Numbered from the stretch's first letter, positions 36,748 through 46,070 are shown. The stretch is 64,000 nucleotides of DNA from Alphaproteobacteria bacterium (GCA_018650465.1 JABIFY010000020.1:62001-126000), one strand, 5' to 3'. A program made the numbers and translations. Notes: generated from the letters alone by a model not told the origin.

Positions 36748-37743
36748 ATGAGTACAGAAATTCAGCAACGGCTCTTGAATGACTACCAGCGTGACTTTCC
36801 GCTGGTCACCATGCCATACGCCAAACTGGCCGCTGATCTTGGCCTTGCGGAAAATGAGGTTCTCGAACACCTGGCTGCGTTGAAAGAAGCTGGCAGCGTC
36901 AGCCGTGTAGGTGCGGTCTTGCGTCCTGGCAGTGTCGGGGCTGGAACTCTTGCTTCTCTGCAGGTACCGGAAAGCCAACTGCAAAAAGTCGCACAAATCG
37001 TCAACGATCAACAATATGTCAATCACAACTATCAACGCGAACATGATCTGAATATGTGGTTTGTGGTGACAGCCCCGGACCGGGCGACTGTCACGGCAGT
37101 GTTGCAGGATATCGAACGCCAATCCGGCTTGAAGGTCCTCGACCTGCCTATGGTGCGCGACTATTTCATTGACCTCGGGTTCGATTTGACTGGACGGGAT
37201 AATCGCACAACGACCTGTCGTGCGAACTTTAATCAAGCCATGCTGGAAAGCCGGGATCATGACTTGCTGCAGGAACTTGAAAAGGGTTTGGCCCTGACAT
37301 CCCGACCTTGGGCCTTGTTGGCCGATGCTGCCCAAATGACCGAAACCGCCGTTCTGGCGCGTCTGAAATATTTACAGGACCAGGACATCATTCGTCGTCT
37401 TGGTGTGATCGTGCGCCATCATGAATTGGGCTACAACGCCAATGCCATGACTGTCTGGCAAGTGGCCCCCGGCGATGTTGATGTGATGGGCCGCAAGCTG
37501 GGCGCGTTGCCTTATGTGCGTCTGTGTTACCAACGCCGGGCCCATGCCAACTGGCCCTATACACTGTATGCCATGATCCATGGCAAGGACCGCGATGTTG
37601 TGCTACGTCAAATCGAGGATGCGCGCGAGGCTTGCGGATTGCAGGATACGCCCACCGAGACTTTATTCAGCGTCAAACGCTTCAAACAAACTGGCGGTCG
37701 TTACCTGAAGACGGACCAAAAGTCTGATGTGGCGGCCGCCTGA
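36748..37743 (+). CDS. nirDL: NirD-NirL fused siroheme decarboxylase subunit
   Basis: 331 residues from the ATG after GAGGGCGGC. It contains two Lrp/AsnC-like winged-helix plus RAM units: the first has QYVNHNYQREHDLNMWFVV, the second PYVRLCYQRRAHANWPYTLYAMIHG. These are the motifs of the siroheme decarboxylases (NirDLGH, and AhbA/AhbB) that turn siroheme into 12,18-didecarboxysiroheme. In Paracoccus and Pseudomonas the halves are separate genes; here they are one polypeptide. The stop codon overlaps the start of nirG by one base. Confidence 0.88.
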   Translation: MSTEIQQRLLNDYQRDFPLVTMPYAKLAADLGLAENEVLEHLAALKEAGSVSRVGAVLRPGSVGAGTLASLQVPESQLQKVAQIVNDQQYVNHNYQREHDLNMWFVVTAPDRATVTAVLQDIERQSGLKVLDLPMVRDYFIDLGFDLTGRDNRTTTCRANFNQAMLESRDHDLLQELEKGLALTSRPWALLADAAQMTETAVLARLKYLQDQDIIRRLGVIVRHHELGYNANAMTVWQVAPGDVDVMGRKLGALPYVRLCYQRRAHANWPYTLYAMIHGKDRDVVLRQIEDAREACGLQDTPTETLFSVKRFKQTGGRYLKTDQKSDVAAA

Positions 37744-38255
37744 TGGCCAAGACATTTTCCTATACAGCACAATCATCCAAATCTGCCTTGAAGGCCGCAG
37801 GAGGTATTGATCTGGATGAGGCTGATCGCGCCATCATTAATGCCCTGCAAGGTGATTTCCCTGTATGCGAACATCCCTACGCCCAGGTCGCGTCTGATCT
37901 GGGGCTTGAAGAACGGCAAGTTATCGGGCGCATCGAAAAGCTGTTGGCAGACGGTGTGCTCAGCCGGTTTGGCCCGCTGTATCATGCTGAAAAAATGGGT
38001 GGAGAGTTGACCCTGGCGGCGATTGCTGTGCCGGAAGATCGTTTCGACGATGTCACCGATCTGGTCAATGCCCATGAAGAAGTTGCCCATAATTATGAGC
38101 GCGACGACGACCTGAATATGTGGTTCGTCGTGGCCACGGATCAGCCCGGTCGCATCGCCGAGATCATCAGCGACATCGAAAATGAAACCGGCCTCGCCGT
38201 TCACAACATGCCCAAGCTGGAAGAGTTTTTTGTCGGCCTGAGGTTTGAGGTTTGA
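37743..38255 (+). CDS. nirG: NirG-type siroheme decarboxylase subunit
   Basis: 170 residues; a flexible N-terminus of about 22 residues precedes an Lrp/AsnC winged helix (LDEADRAIINALQGDFPV) and a RAM-like domain with VAHNYERDDDLNMWFVVAT. The HNYER and LNMWFV motifs match the first half of the fused NirDL protein, so it supplies the second copy of the first-type subunit. It partners NirH encoded 2 bp downstream. Confidence 0.83.
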   Translation: MAKTFSYTAQSSKSALKAAGGIDLDEADRAIINALQGDFPVCEHPYAQVASDLGLEERQVIGRIEKLLADGVLSRFGPLYHAEKMGGELTLAAIAVPEDRFDDVTDLVNAHEEVAHNYERDDDLNMWFVVATDQPGRIAEIISDIENETGLAVHNMPKLEEFFVGLRFEV

Positions 38256-38257
38256 AT

Positions 38258-38803
38258 ATGCCCGAGCTTGATACAACAAAAGAACTTGATGCCACAGATA
38301 GGTTGATTATCGAGGCAACGCAAGCTGGGCTACCCCTGACCCCGCAGCCTTATCATGAGATTGCCAAGCGTTTGGAACTGGACGCCAAAGATGTGATGGA
38401 TCGCATCAAGGCCATGCAGGACAGTGGCGTGATCCGTCGAATCGGCGTTGTGCCCAATCATTACAAACTTGGCTATCGCGGCAACGGCATGAGTGTCTGG
38501 GATATTGCTGACGCGGATATCAGCTCTGTTGGCAAGATCGTCGGCGCGCTTGATTGCGTCAGCCATTGTTATCATCGCCCGCGTCAGGGGGTGGACTGGC
38601 CTTACAATCTTTTTGCCATGGTGCACGGCCATGACCGGACCGAGGTTGCAGACAAGGTCGCGGCCATTGCGGACCAGCTTGGTGAACTGCAAAAAGGCCA
38701 CAAGATTTTATTCAGTACACGCATTTTGAAAAAAACAGGTTTGCGCCTGAAGGGCAGTAATACGACAGGACGTGATCCGTCAGCCACGCGCAGCGCAGCC
38801 TGA
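38258..38803 (+). CDS. nirH: NirH-type siroheme decarboxylase subunit
   Basis: 181 residues; ATG two bases after nirG is chosen over an in-frame TTG. The winged helix LDATDRLIIEATQAGLPLTPQPYHEIAKRL is followed by VSHCYHRPRQGVDWPYNLFAMVHG, matching the second half of NirDL. The C-terminus ends in a hydrophilic tail (TTGRDPSATRSAA). Forms part of the heteromeric siroheme decarboxylase. Confidence 0.85.
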   Translation: MPELDTTKELDATDRLIIEATQAGLPLTPQPYHEIAKRLELDAKDVMDRIKAMQDSGVIRRIGVVPNHYKLGYRGNGMSVWDIADADISSVGKIVGALDCVSHCYHRPRQGVDWPYNLFAMVHGHDRTEVADKVAAIADQLGELQKGHKILFSTRILKKTGLRLKGSNTTGRDPSATRSAA

Positions 38804-38814
38804 GGAGAAAGTTT

Positions 38815-40038
38815 ATGTTCAGAGTATCCCAATATATGCAGACTTTGGCGGCTGGCCCCCAGGCCACGCCAGGCCATGCACGCGGTACAGGGAAGGGCCT
38901 GCCCGGTCCGGTCGTGATCTGGAACCTGATCCGGCGTTGTAATTTGACCTGCAAACATTGTTATGCCATTTCCGCCGACAAGGATTTCAAGGGAGAGCTT
39001 TCCACCGGGGAAGTCTTCACCACCATGCAGGACTTGCGGAACTTCAAGGTGCCTGTGTTGATCCTGTCGGGTGGCGAGCCTTTGTTGCGGCCGGATATTT
39101 TTGAAGTTTCTGCGCGGGCAAAAGAACTGGGATTTTATGTCGGGCTGTCCACCAACGGTACCTTGATCAATGAACACAACATTGATGAAATCGCCGCGGC
39201 TGACTACAATTATGTTGGTGTCTCCATTGATGGCTTGCGTGACACACATGACAAATTTCGTCGTCTGGACGGCGCCTTTGATTTATCCATGCGCGGGATC
39301 GAGCTTTGCCAGGAACGGGACCTGCGCGTGGGCTTGCGCTTTACCATGACCCAGGATAATGCCCACGAACTGGAACCCATGCTGGACGATATGGAAGGCC
39401 GTGGCCTTGACCGGTTTTATCTTTCACACCTGAATTACGCTGGTCGCGGCAATCACAACCGCGGCTCGGATGCCATTTTCCAGGCCACACGGGATGCCCT
39501 GGATTTGTTGTTTGACCGGGCCTGGGCGGACGCACAAAAAGGTGGCATACGAGATTATGTCACCGGCAACAATGATGCCGATGGGGTTTATTTCCTGATG
39601 TGGGTGGAAAAGAATTTGCCCGACCGCGTCGATGATGTACGCCAGATGCTGGCCCGATGGGGTGGCAATTCATCCGGTGTGAACATCGCCAACATTGATA
39701 ATCTCGGCAATGTGCACCCCGACACCATGTGGTGGCACCATAATCTTGGCAATGTACGCGAGCGTGCCTTTTCTGACATCTGGCCTGATACCTCTGATCC
39801 TCTGATGGCGGGTCTGAAGCAAAAGCCTCGCGCCGTCAAAGGCCGTTGTGCCAGTTGCTCATGGTTTGATGTTTGCGGCGGCAACACGCGCGTGCGCGCC
39901 TGGCAACTGACCGGTGACGCCTGGGCCGAAGATCCTGGCTGCTATCTGACAGACGAAGAGATCGGCAATGAACAAGGTGGTGATCGCCTCAAGGTTATTT
40001 CCTTCGCCGAAGCCCGCCGTTTGAAGCAAGCGGGCTAG
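38815..40038 (+). CDS. nirJ: Radical SAM enzyme NirJ of heme d1 synthesis
   Basis: 407 residues. The radical SAM cluster CNLTCKHC is at 42-49, with GGEPLLRPDIFE for SAM binding, and a C-terminal SPASM-like auxiliary cluster region with CASCSWFDVCGGNTR and DPGCY. NirJ replaces the propionate side chains at C3 and C8 with oxo groups on the d1 macrocycle. Strong GAGGAGA ribosome site before the ATG. It follows nirH by 11 bp. Confidence 0.93.
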   Translation: MFRVSQYMQTLAAGPQATPGHARGTGKGLPGPVVIWNLIRRCNLTCKHCYAISADKDFKGELSTGEVFTTMQDLRNFKVPVLILSGGEPLLRPDIFEVSARAKELGFYVGLSTNGTLINEHNIDEIAAADYNYVGVSIDGLRDTHDKFRRLDGAFDLSMRGIELCQERDLRVGLRFTMTQDNAHELEPMLDDMEGRGLDRFYLSHLNYAGRGNHNRGSDAIFQATRDALDLLFDRAWADAQKGGIRDYVTGNNDADGVYFLMWVEKNLPDRVDDVRQMLARWGGNSSGVNIANIDNLGNVHPDTMWWHHNLGNVRERAFSDIWPDTSDPLMAGLKQKPRAVKGRCASCSWFDVCGGNTRVRAWQLTGDAWAEDPGCYLTDEEIGNEQGGDRLKVISFAEARRLKQAG

Positions 40039-40042
40039 GAAT

Positions 40043-41599
40043 ATGTTGAAAGTCCTCACTTTTGCCTTGCTGGTCACAACGGGTTTGTTCGCGGCTGAAT
40101 CTGCCGCCTTGGCCAGTGACAACGTAATCTACCAAAAACATTGCGCCAGTTGCCATGGTGCGGACCGCCTCGGTGGAAGTGGCCCGGCCTTGTTGCCAGA
40201 AAACCTGCGTCGACTGCGCAAGAACAAGGCGGACGGCGTCATCGCTGATGGCAGGCCTGCCTCGCAAATGCCGGCTTTTGGCAAGACACTGACATCGGCA
40301 GAAATCGCTGATTTGGTGAAACTGATCTACACACCCCTGAAGGCCGTACCGGTCTGGGGCATGGCCGAGGTATCCGCCAGCCACATTGAACATGTGGCCA
40401 TGGCTGCGCTGCCCGCCAAGCCGCCTTTCAGCGCAGATCCTTTAAATCTGTTCACAGTTGTCGAAACAGGGGACCATCATGTGACGATCCTTGATGGCGA
40501 CAAGTTCGAACCTCTCGCCCGCTTCGCCACCCGCTTTGCGGTGCATGGCGGAGCCAAATATTCTCCGGACGGTCGTTTCATGTATCTGGCCTCGCGCGAT
40601 GGCTGGGTCTCCAAATATGATCTCTATAGTTTGCAGGTCGTTTCTGAAATTCGCGCCGGAATCAACACGCGTAATGTAGCCGTGTCCAGTGACGGCAAAT
40701 TCCTGATGGTGGGCAATACCCTGCCCCATACCCTGGTGGCCTTGTCAGCGGAAACGCTGCGGCCTATCAAAGTCATTGATGTCAAGGACAAGCACGGCGT
40801 GTCGTCGCGTGTCAGTGCGGTCTACAATGCGCCGCCGCGCAACAGCTTTGTGGCTGCTTTACGCGATATACCGGAAATATGGGAAATCTCCTACGACCCG
40901 AAAGTGAAAATCTATAAGGGTCTGGTTCATACCTACAATGAAGATAATCCGGAAGGTATTGCTGAAAAAGGCCCCTTCCCTGTACGTCAGATTGTGTTGG
41001 ATGATTACCTCGACGATTTCTTTTTTGATCTCGATTACCGCAACCTGATCGGGGCAGCCCGCAACGCCAAAAATGGCCAGGTCGTGAATATGAATGTGGG
41101 CCGCAAAATTGCCGATATTGACCTCGCCGGTATGCCCCATCTGGGGTCTGGCATCACCTGGAATTACCAGGGCAAACCTGTGTTGGCCACGCCGCACCTG
41201 AAGGGTGGGCAGGTCAGTGTGATCGACATGCAAAACTGGTCGACGGTGAAAATCATTGAAACCAAGGGGCCAGGCTTTTTCATGCGTAGCCACAAAAACA
41301 CACCCTATGCATGGGTCGATGTGTTCTTTGGCCCTAACAAGGACCTGATGCATATCATCAACAAACGCACTCTGGAAATCGTCAAAACCATCCGCCCCGT
41401 GCCCGGCAAAACGGCCGCTCACATCGAATTTGACCGCGATGGCAGCCACGCCATTCTCAGTATCTGGGACCAGGACGGTGCCATCATTGTCTATGACGCC
41501 AAGACTTTGGAAGAAGTCAAACGCCTGCCCATGAAAAAACCGTCGGGCAAATATAATGTCTGGAACAAGATCAACTACGCCGCCGGGACCAGTCATTAG
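40043..41599 (+). CDS. nirN: NirN, d1 dehydrogenase with heme c and d1 propeller domains
   Basis: 518 residues with a signal peptide and heme c site CASCH (34-38), then a cd1-like propeller. A proximal-type His is in RFAVHGGAKYSPDGR and a pair of His in GMPHLGSGITW and ATPHLKGG. NirN catalyses the last step of heme d1 synthesis (dehydrogenation of dihydro-heme d1) and passes it to NirS. It is the last gene in the nir operon, 4 bp after nirJ. A shorter heme-c-less relative is at 17-18.3 kb. Confidence 0.92.
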   Translation: MLKVLTFALLVTTGLFAAESAALASDNVIYQKHCASCHGADRLGGSGPALLPENLRRLRKNKADGVIADGRPASQMPAFGKTLTSAEIADLVKLIYTPLKAVPVWGMAEVSASHIEHVAMAALPAKPPFSADPLNLFTVVETGDHHVTILDGDKFEPLARFATRFAVHGGAKYSPDGRFMYLASRDGWVSKYDLYSLQVVSEIRAGINTRNVAVSSDGKFLMVGNTLPHTLVALSAETLRPIKVIDVKDKHGVSSRVSAVYNAPPRNSFVAALRDIPEIWEISYDPKVKIYKGLVHTYNEDNPEGIAEKGPFPVRQIVLDDYLDDFFFDLDYRNLIGAARNAKNGQVVNMNVGRKIADIDLAGMPHLGSGITWNYQGKPVLATPHLKGGQVSVIDMQNWSTVKIIETKGPGFFMRSHKNTPYAWVDVFFGPNKDLMHIINKRTLEIVKTIRPVPGKTAAHIEFDRDGSHAILSIWDQDGAIIVYDAKTLEEVKRLPMKKPSGKYNVWNKINYAAGTSH

Positions 41600-41618
41600 G
41601 GATAACTAAAACACTCTC

Positions 41619-41715
41619 CGTCACTCCGGGCTTGATCCGGAGTCTCTGCTGCATCGCCGAAAGGCATTGCTGATTTCAACGCTACAGAGATTCCGGATCG
41701 GAGTCCGGAATGACG
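41619..41715. repeat. Palindromic repeat element (REP-like)
   Basis: Two arms of about 30 bases, CGTCACTCCGGGCTTGATCC... and its near complement ...GGATCGGAGTCCGGAATGACG, flank a 36-base loop. This type of CGTCATTCCGG palindrome is a familiar dispersed repeat in alphaproteobacterial genomes. It lies 20 bases after the nirN stop and may also act as a transcript 3' end. Confidence 0.75.
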
Positions 41716-41796
41716 TTGTCCCTAATTCCATTGACCGTCGCACTTTGAACCCCTAATCATTGAGGCTGTCTTCTTACCAATCAGGTTCTGAACTTC

Positions 41797-42705
41797 GTGA
41801 CAACTGGCAACAAATTACGTCCTGCGACCATGCGGGATATGGCGCTGATGACTTTGCTGGGCACCATTTGGGGCTCGTCTTTTTTCTTCATCAAAGTCGC
41901 TGTGGCAGATATCCCGCCCCTGACCATTGCCACCGGGCGCGTTGGGCTGGCGGCCTTGTTGCTGTATCTGTTTATCCGTTTACGCGGGCGCAGCTTGCCA
42001 CGGGACCCAGCAATCTGGCGCTGGTTGGTGCCCATTGGCATCATGAACTCGGCACTGCCGTTTTTCCTGATCGGTCTTGCGGAACAAACCATCGATAGTA
42101 ACCTGGCCGCTTTGTTGATGTCCGCCGGTCCCATCTGGGCCTTGATCATCGCCCACTTTCTCACAACTGATGACCGCTTTACGCTGTATAAAACACTGGG
42201 CATCGCCATTGGCTTTGGCGGTGTCGTCATCATTCTGGGCCCCATGGTTATGGCGGGCGCCAGCGGCACCTTGTTCGGAGCAGCGGTGCTGGTGCTGGCG
42301 AATATTTGTTATGTTACTTCCGGTGTCCTGGTGCGAAGGGTTCAGGGTGTGTCGTCAGACGTTTTTGGCGCTGCAGTTTCTATAGCCGGATTTTCTGTCA
42401 TCCTGCCATTTTCTATTGTGATCGATCAGCCCTGGACCCTGACACCTGATTGGGGGCCCATTGGCAGTGTCCTCTATCTCGGTATCGTGGCGACGGCCTT
42501 TGCAGCCATCATACGGTTCAAATTGTTGATGGAAGTGGGTGCGACCTTCTTTAGTCAGATCGGCTATATCATTACCATCTCCGGAGTGCTGATCGGGGCT
42601 GCCTTGTTGAGCGAGCCGATAACGGCCAATATGATAGCTGGCATGATCCTGATTTTCTTTGGTATTTATGTCAGTCAGCGAAAAAGCAAAAATTCTTCAA
42701 AGTAG
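41797..42705 (+). CDS. EamA/DMT family transporter
   Basis: 302 residues in ten hydrophobic helices forming two EamA repeats. The start is uncertain: GTG here, or an ATG (MRDMALMTLLG) 33 bases later. The pattern LGTIWGSSFFFIKVAVADIPPLTIATGRV is typical of the first repeat. It likely exports a small metabolite; substrate unknown. The following aldo/keto reductase gene starts 11 bp after its stop. Confidence 0.87.
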   Translation: MTTGNKLRPATMRDMALMTLLGTIWGSSFFFIKVAVADIPPLTIATGRVGLAALLLYLFIRLRGRSLPRDPAIWRWLVPIGIMNSALPFFLIGLAEQTIDSNLAALLMSAGPIWALIIAHFLTTDDRFTLYKTLGIAIGFGGVVIILGPMVMAGASGTLFGAAVLVLANICYVTSGVLVRRVQGVSSDVFGAAVSIAGFSVILPFSIVIDQPWTLTPDWGPIGSVLYLGIVATAFAAIIRFKLLMEVGATFFSQIGYIITISGVLIGAALLSEPITANMIAGMILIFFGIYVSQRKSKNSSK

Positions 42706-42716
42706 GGAACAGATAA

Positions 42717-43733
42717 ATGGAATATCGTCGCCTCGGCCACAGCGGCCTGCATGTCTCACCGATTTGTCTTGGCACCATGATGTTCGGGGCCCAGACCGAT
42801 GAGGCGACTTCGAAACGTATTGTCGACAAGGCCGCTGACCAGGGGGTGAATTTCATCGATACGGCAGACGTCTATGGCAATGGCGCTTCCGAAGAAGTGG
42901 TTGGTCGCGCTCTGGGCGATCAGCGCGACGCCTGGGTTCTGGCCACCAAGCTTGCCAATGCCATGGGCAGCGATCCCAATCGCGGAGGCCTTGGCGGCAA
43001 ATGGGTGATGCGGGCCTGCGAAGAAAGCCTCGCACGCCTTGGCACCGACTACATCGATATCTATTACCTGCATAAAGAAGATATCGCCACGCCCCTGGAA
43101 GAAACCATCAGCGCTATTGGCGATCTGATGCGGGCGGGCAAGATCAGATATTTTGGTCTTTCCAACTATCGAGCCTGGCGCGTCGCCGAAGTGGTGCGTA
43201 CCTGCGAAGCCCTTGGTGTTAGCCGACCCGTCGTCAGCCAGCCTTATTATAATGCCCTGAACCGCATGCCGGAAATTGAACATCTGCCAGCCTGCGATCA
43301 CTATGGTTTGGGGGTTGTGCCCTACAGCCCGCTGGCACGCGGCGTGTTGACCGGGAAATACGGCCCGCAAGACCTGGCCGCCCCTGGCGATGATACCCGG
43401 GCCGGCAGGTCTGACCCGCGCATGATGCAGACCGAATGGCGTCTGGAATCACTGGAAATTGCCCAGAAACTGAACCAGCATTGTCAGGCAAAGGGCGCGA
43501 AGCTGACCCATTATGCCCTTGGCTGGGTACTGAATAATGCGCTGGTGACGGCCCCCATAGCCGGTCCCCGCACGGAAGAACAGTGGGACGATTACATGGC
43601 CGGTCTGGATTATGAATTCACCGCAGAAGACGAAGCCTTGCTTAACGATCTTGTCACCATCGGGCATCCCTCAACGCCGGGCTACAACGATCCGGCTTAT
43701 GCTATCGAGGGCCGGGTTGCACTGACGGATTAA
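42717..43733 (+). CDS. Aldo/keto reductase
   Basis: 338 residues, a TIM-barrel NADPH-dependent reductase. Catalytic residues are seen in FIDTADVYGNGASEE (Asp and Tyr), LATKLAN (Lys) and YYLHKED (His). The family's GLSNYRAWRVAEVV and PLARGVLTGKY segments are present. Substrate unknown, probably a small aldehyde or sugar-type carbonyl. Co-transcribed with the EamA transporter gene. Convergent with tetR 150 bp away. Confidence 0.88.
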   Translation: MEYRRLGHSGLHVSPICLGTMMFGAQTDEATSKRIVDKAADQGVNFIDTADVYGNGASEEVVGRALGDQRDAWVLATKLANAMGSDPNRGGLGGKWVMRACEESLARLGTDYIDIYYLHKEDIATPLEETISAIGDLMRAGKIRYFGLSNYRAWRVAEVVRTCEALGVSRPVVSQPYYNALNRMPEIEHLPACDHYGLGVVPYSPLARGVLTGKYGPQDLAAPGDDTRAGRSDPRMMQTEWRLESLEIAQKLNQHCQAKGAKLTHYALGWVLNNALVTAPIAGPRTEEQWDDYMAGLDYEFTAEDEALLNDLVTIGHPSTPGYNDPAYAIEGRVALTD

Positions 43734-43763
43734 GTTACTGTGCTGTGGGGTAATTTTATATAA

Positions 43764-43778
43764 ATGAGCAATGTTCAG
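43764..43778. promoter_or_regulatory. Degenerate copy of the TetR-associated palindrome
   Basis: ATGAGCAATGTTCAG resembles ATGAAC-N3-GTTCAT with two changes. It lies 53 bases before a perfect copy in the gap between the aldo/keto reductase and tetR genes. Confidence 0.3.
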
Positions 43779-43816
43779 TATGATTGCAGGGCTTTACAGT
43801 AATAGTCAAATATAAA

Positions 43817-43831
43817 ATGAACAGCGTTCAT
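43817..43831. promoter_or_regulatory. Candidate TetR operator, copy downstream of tetR
   Basis: ATGAACAGCGTTCAT, a perfect 6-3-6 inverted repeat. The same arms occur upstream of the tetR gene at 44536. It lies in a convergent gap with no recognised gene start, so its function is unclear. Confidence 0.5.
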
Positions 43832-43844
43832 ATATATTTGCCGG

Positions 43845-43861
43845 AGGGCTTCGAAAGCCCT
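43845..43861. terminator. Short hairpin in the convergent gap
   Basis: AGGGCTT, loop CGA, AAGCCCT: a 7-bp perfect stem near the tetR stop. No T run on either strand, so it is a weak bidirectional terminator candidate. Confidence 0.35.
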
Positions 43862-43883
43862 GTACCATAGGGAATGCGGTGAC

Positions 43884-44480
43884 TTATCGTGTTGCCTTGA
43901 TGCCGGCGATATAGGTGTAGACCATATCCTCCGCCAGCGTTTCGATGTTGTCACCGGAAACAAGATCCAGTTTGTCAGACAGGACGAGCGAACACAGCCC
44001 ATGCATGTTGGACCATAGAATGCGGGCAGCCCGCTTCAGTTCTTCGCTGCTGCGGTCTTTGAATAAGGGCCCGATGGCGGCTTCAACTTCTGTAAACAGA
44101 CCGCCAAGTTTGACCAGATACCAGTCCGGCAGGTTACGCCCTTCAGGCAGATGATGCTGCATCAGTGCGGTCCAAAGCTGCTGCTCTTTCAAAATGAAAT
44201 CGATGTAGGCGAAGGCCAATGATATCACCTGGTCTTCAGGTGCCGCTTCATGATTACGTGCGGCAACCAACACCGTCACCAGTCGAGAGAGGGTGCGTCC
44301 ATTGATCTCGACCACCAGATCATGCAGATCACCAAATACATTATAAGTCGTGCCCACGGCACACTTGGCTTCAGCCGCCAGCATGCGCGCGGTCAGCGCT
44401 GGAAAACCATGATCGCGGACTATTCTTTCCCCCGCAGCAATCAGGTCATCTTGCAGTCCTTCGCGTGGTTTGCGAGGCAT
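43884..44480 (-). CDS. TetR family transcriptional regulator
   Basis: 198 residues. The N-terminal helix-turn-helix (about 8-55) reads IAAGERIVRDHGFPALTARMLAAEAKCAVGTTYNVFGDLHDLV, matching the TetR DNA-binding pattern in which GTTYNVFGDLHDLV replaces the usual G-x-x-Y-x-H-F. A C-terminal ligand-binding helical domain follows. The gene is flanked by near-identical palindromes on both sides, ATGAAC-N3-GTTCAT, the best candidates for its operator. It is likely self-regulated. Target genes not obvious; the aldo/keto reductase and EamA genes are close but on the opposite strand. Confidence 0.85.
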   Translation of the reverse strand: MPRKPREGLQDDLIAAGERIVRDHGFPALTARMLAAEAKCAVGTTYNVFGDLHDLVVEINGRTLSRLVTVLVAARNHEAAPEDQVISLAFAYIDFILKEQQLWTALMQHHLPEGRNLPDWYLVKLGGLFTEVEAAIGPLFKDRSSEELKRAARILWSNMHGLCSLVLSDKLDLVSGDNIETLAEDMVYTYIAGIKATR

Positions 44481-44535
44481 AAGAGTTCGTTCCCGGTAAT
44501 TGTCACGTCAAAATTCAGAAAATTGAATCGGTAAA

Positions 44536-44550
44536 ATGAACATAGTTCAT
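44536..44550. promoter_or_regulatory. Candidate TetR operator, upstream copy
   Basis: ATGAACATAGTTCAT is a 6-3-6 inverted repeat with the same arms as the copy at 43817. It sits 56 bases upstream of the tetR start codon, the classical position for autoregulation. Confidence 0.6.
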
Positions 44551-44709
44551 TAATGTCCACCATTCAAATTGAACGACACCAATTTACAATCAATTTTTAA
44601 CTGAAGCAGAAAAAATGATGATCGCGCCTGAAAAAAAACTGTTTGCTCGCGAGCAATCAATTGCTACTGTTTTTCGCGCAAGGATCGTTGGGTTCAGAGG
44701 TGAAATATG

Positions 44710-45894
44710 TTATTCCGTCTTGTCGCTGATGCCGACAAACCTGTTTTTGCCAGCCGTTTTGGCTTCATACATGCGGCTGTCGGCAATCGCTACCAGGTCT
44801 TCCCAGGTTTGGCTGTTGTCGGCCTGGCGTTCCGCAACGCCTATACTGACGGTAAGGAAAGATCCGTCTGGACGCAGGCCCAGGCCATTTTCATATAGCC
44901 GCCCGATCACGTGAGCGGCACCAACATGATCTGTATTTGGCATTATCAGCAAAAACTCCTCGCCGCCCCATCGCACCAAAAGGTCAGATTTTCGCAGGTT
45001 TTCCTGAATGTGCTCCGTCGTCTGGCACAAAACCTTGTCGCCAACGTCGTGGCCGAATTGATCATTGACGGACTTAAAATCATCAATATCGGCGAAGGCA
45101 ATGGAAAAGGGGCCTGCCTGGCGCTCTGACACATTAAACTGGGCGTCCAGCAATTCCTGACCTACGCGACGCACAAAGGCCTTTGTCAAAGGATCCGCTG
45201 AGGCTTGTTTGGCAAGCTCGATTATTAACTGAAGCTGGCTCATGCCGGCGAAGGTGGCGGCAAGTGACATCAAGAGCAGCAACCAACCAACACCCAGTAG
45301 TGAATAAAAATCCAGTGTCGGCGCCAGAAAGACCTGAACTCCGTAATTGGCGAGTAAAAGCGGTACGACGCAGAACAATCCTTCTGCAAGCGTAATGGGC
45401 AGAAACCCAAGGCCTCCGGCAATTACGAAGGGCAAAAGCATGTAACCGGTAAAGACAGATTGTGACCAACCGCTGGTTTCTACCCCGGCCAAAAGGGGGT
45501 AGGTGATCGCATAAAAACTCATTGGTATGACAAACATCAGGCCGACCGCGATCCGCGCCTGCATGATGCTTTTGATACCCCGGGTGAAAATGGCGAGGGC
45601 AAAAAACCCGGTACTGGCAGCAATTCTACTCAAGGCAATAGGCTGCCAGACCATTTCATCGAAGGTAAAGGCGTCTACGACAATCCAAAGAAACGTCAGC
45701 AGTCCAAAGGCCAGTGAAATCAAATGTACCCTGGCCAAAATCATTGTGCTTCGTTGGCGCTCGACATCGGGGGAATGCTGTTTGCTGCCCATCAGCATGC
45801 TCAGCATATCCAGCAAGGGCCAGTCAGCCAGGCCACCAAGTGATCGTCTAAAGGTATTTTCTATTTGTTCCACGCGTGTCGTCCCGTTGATCAA
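44710..45894 (-). CDS. Membrane-bound GGDEF diguanylate cyclase
   Basis: 394 residues. Six hydrophobic helices (about 50-220) form a membrane sensor module of unknown ligand, followed by a GGDEF domain (about 232-390) whose active-site loop is WGGEEFLLIMP, the intact GGEEF form. Other domain features are DPLTKAFVRRVG and FADIDDFKSVNDQFGHDVGDKVL. It should make cyclic di-GMP. It stands alone between tetR and the ABC transporter genes. No receptor or phosphodiesterase gene is nearby. Confidence 0.87.
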   Translation of the reverse strand: MINGTTRVEQIENTFRRSLGGLADWPLLDMLSMLMGSKQHSPDVERQRSTMILARVHLISLAFGLLTFLWIVVDAFTFDEMVWQPIALSRIAASTGFFALAIFTRGIKSIMQARIAVGLMFVIPMSFYAITYPLLAGVETSGWSQSVFTGYMLLPFVIAGGLGFLPITLAEGLFCVVPLLLANYGVQVFLAPTLDFYSLLGVGWLLLLMSLAATFAGMSQLQLIIELAKQASADPLTKAFVRRVGQELLDAQFNVSERQAGPFSIAFADIDDFKSVNDQFGHDVGDKVLCQTTEHIQENLRKSDLLVRWGGEEFLLIMPNTDHVGAAHVIGRLYENGLGLRPDGSFLTVSIGVAERQADNSQTWEDLVAIADSRMYEAKTAGKNRFVGISDKTE

Positions 45895-46070
45895 TAGGTG
45901 TCGACCAAAGTCCTGGAAAAGATTTTAACAATTCCAATTATATACATAATCCCTAAATGCCGAAATTGCGTTAGGTCAAACTGTCGCACTGGTTTGTTTG
46001 ACGGACGTGTCCCGACTTAAAACGCCGGACCAGATGGGTTATGGTTTGCACGAATGAACCTGGAGAACTC

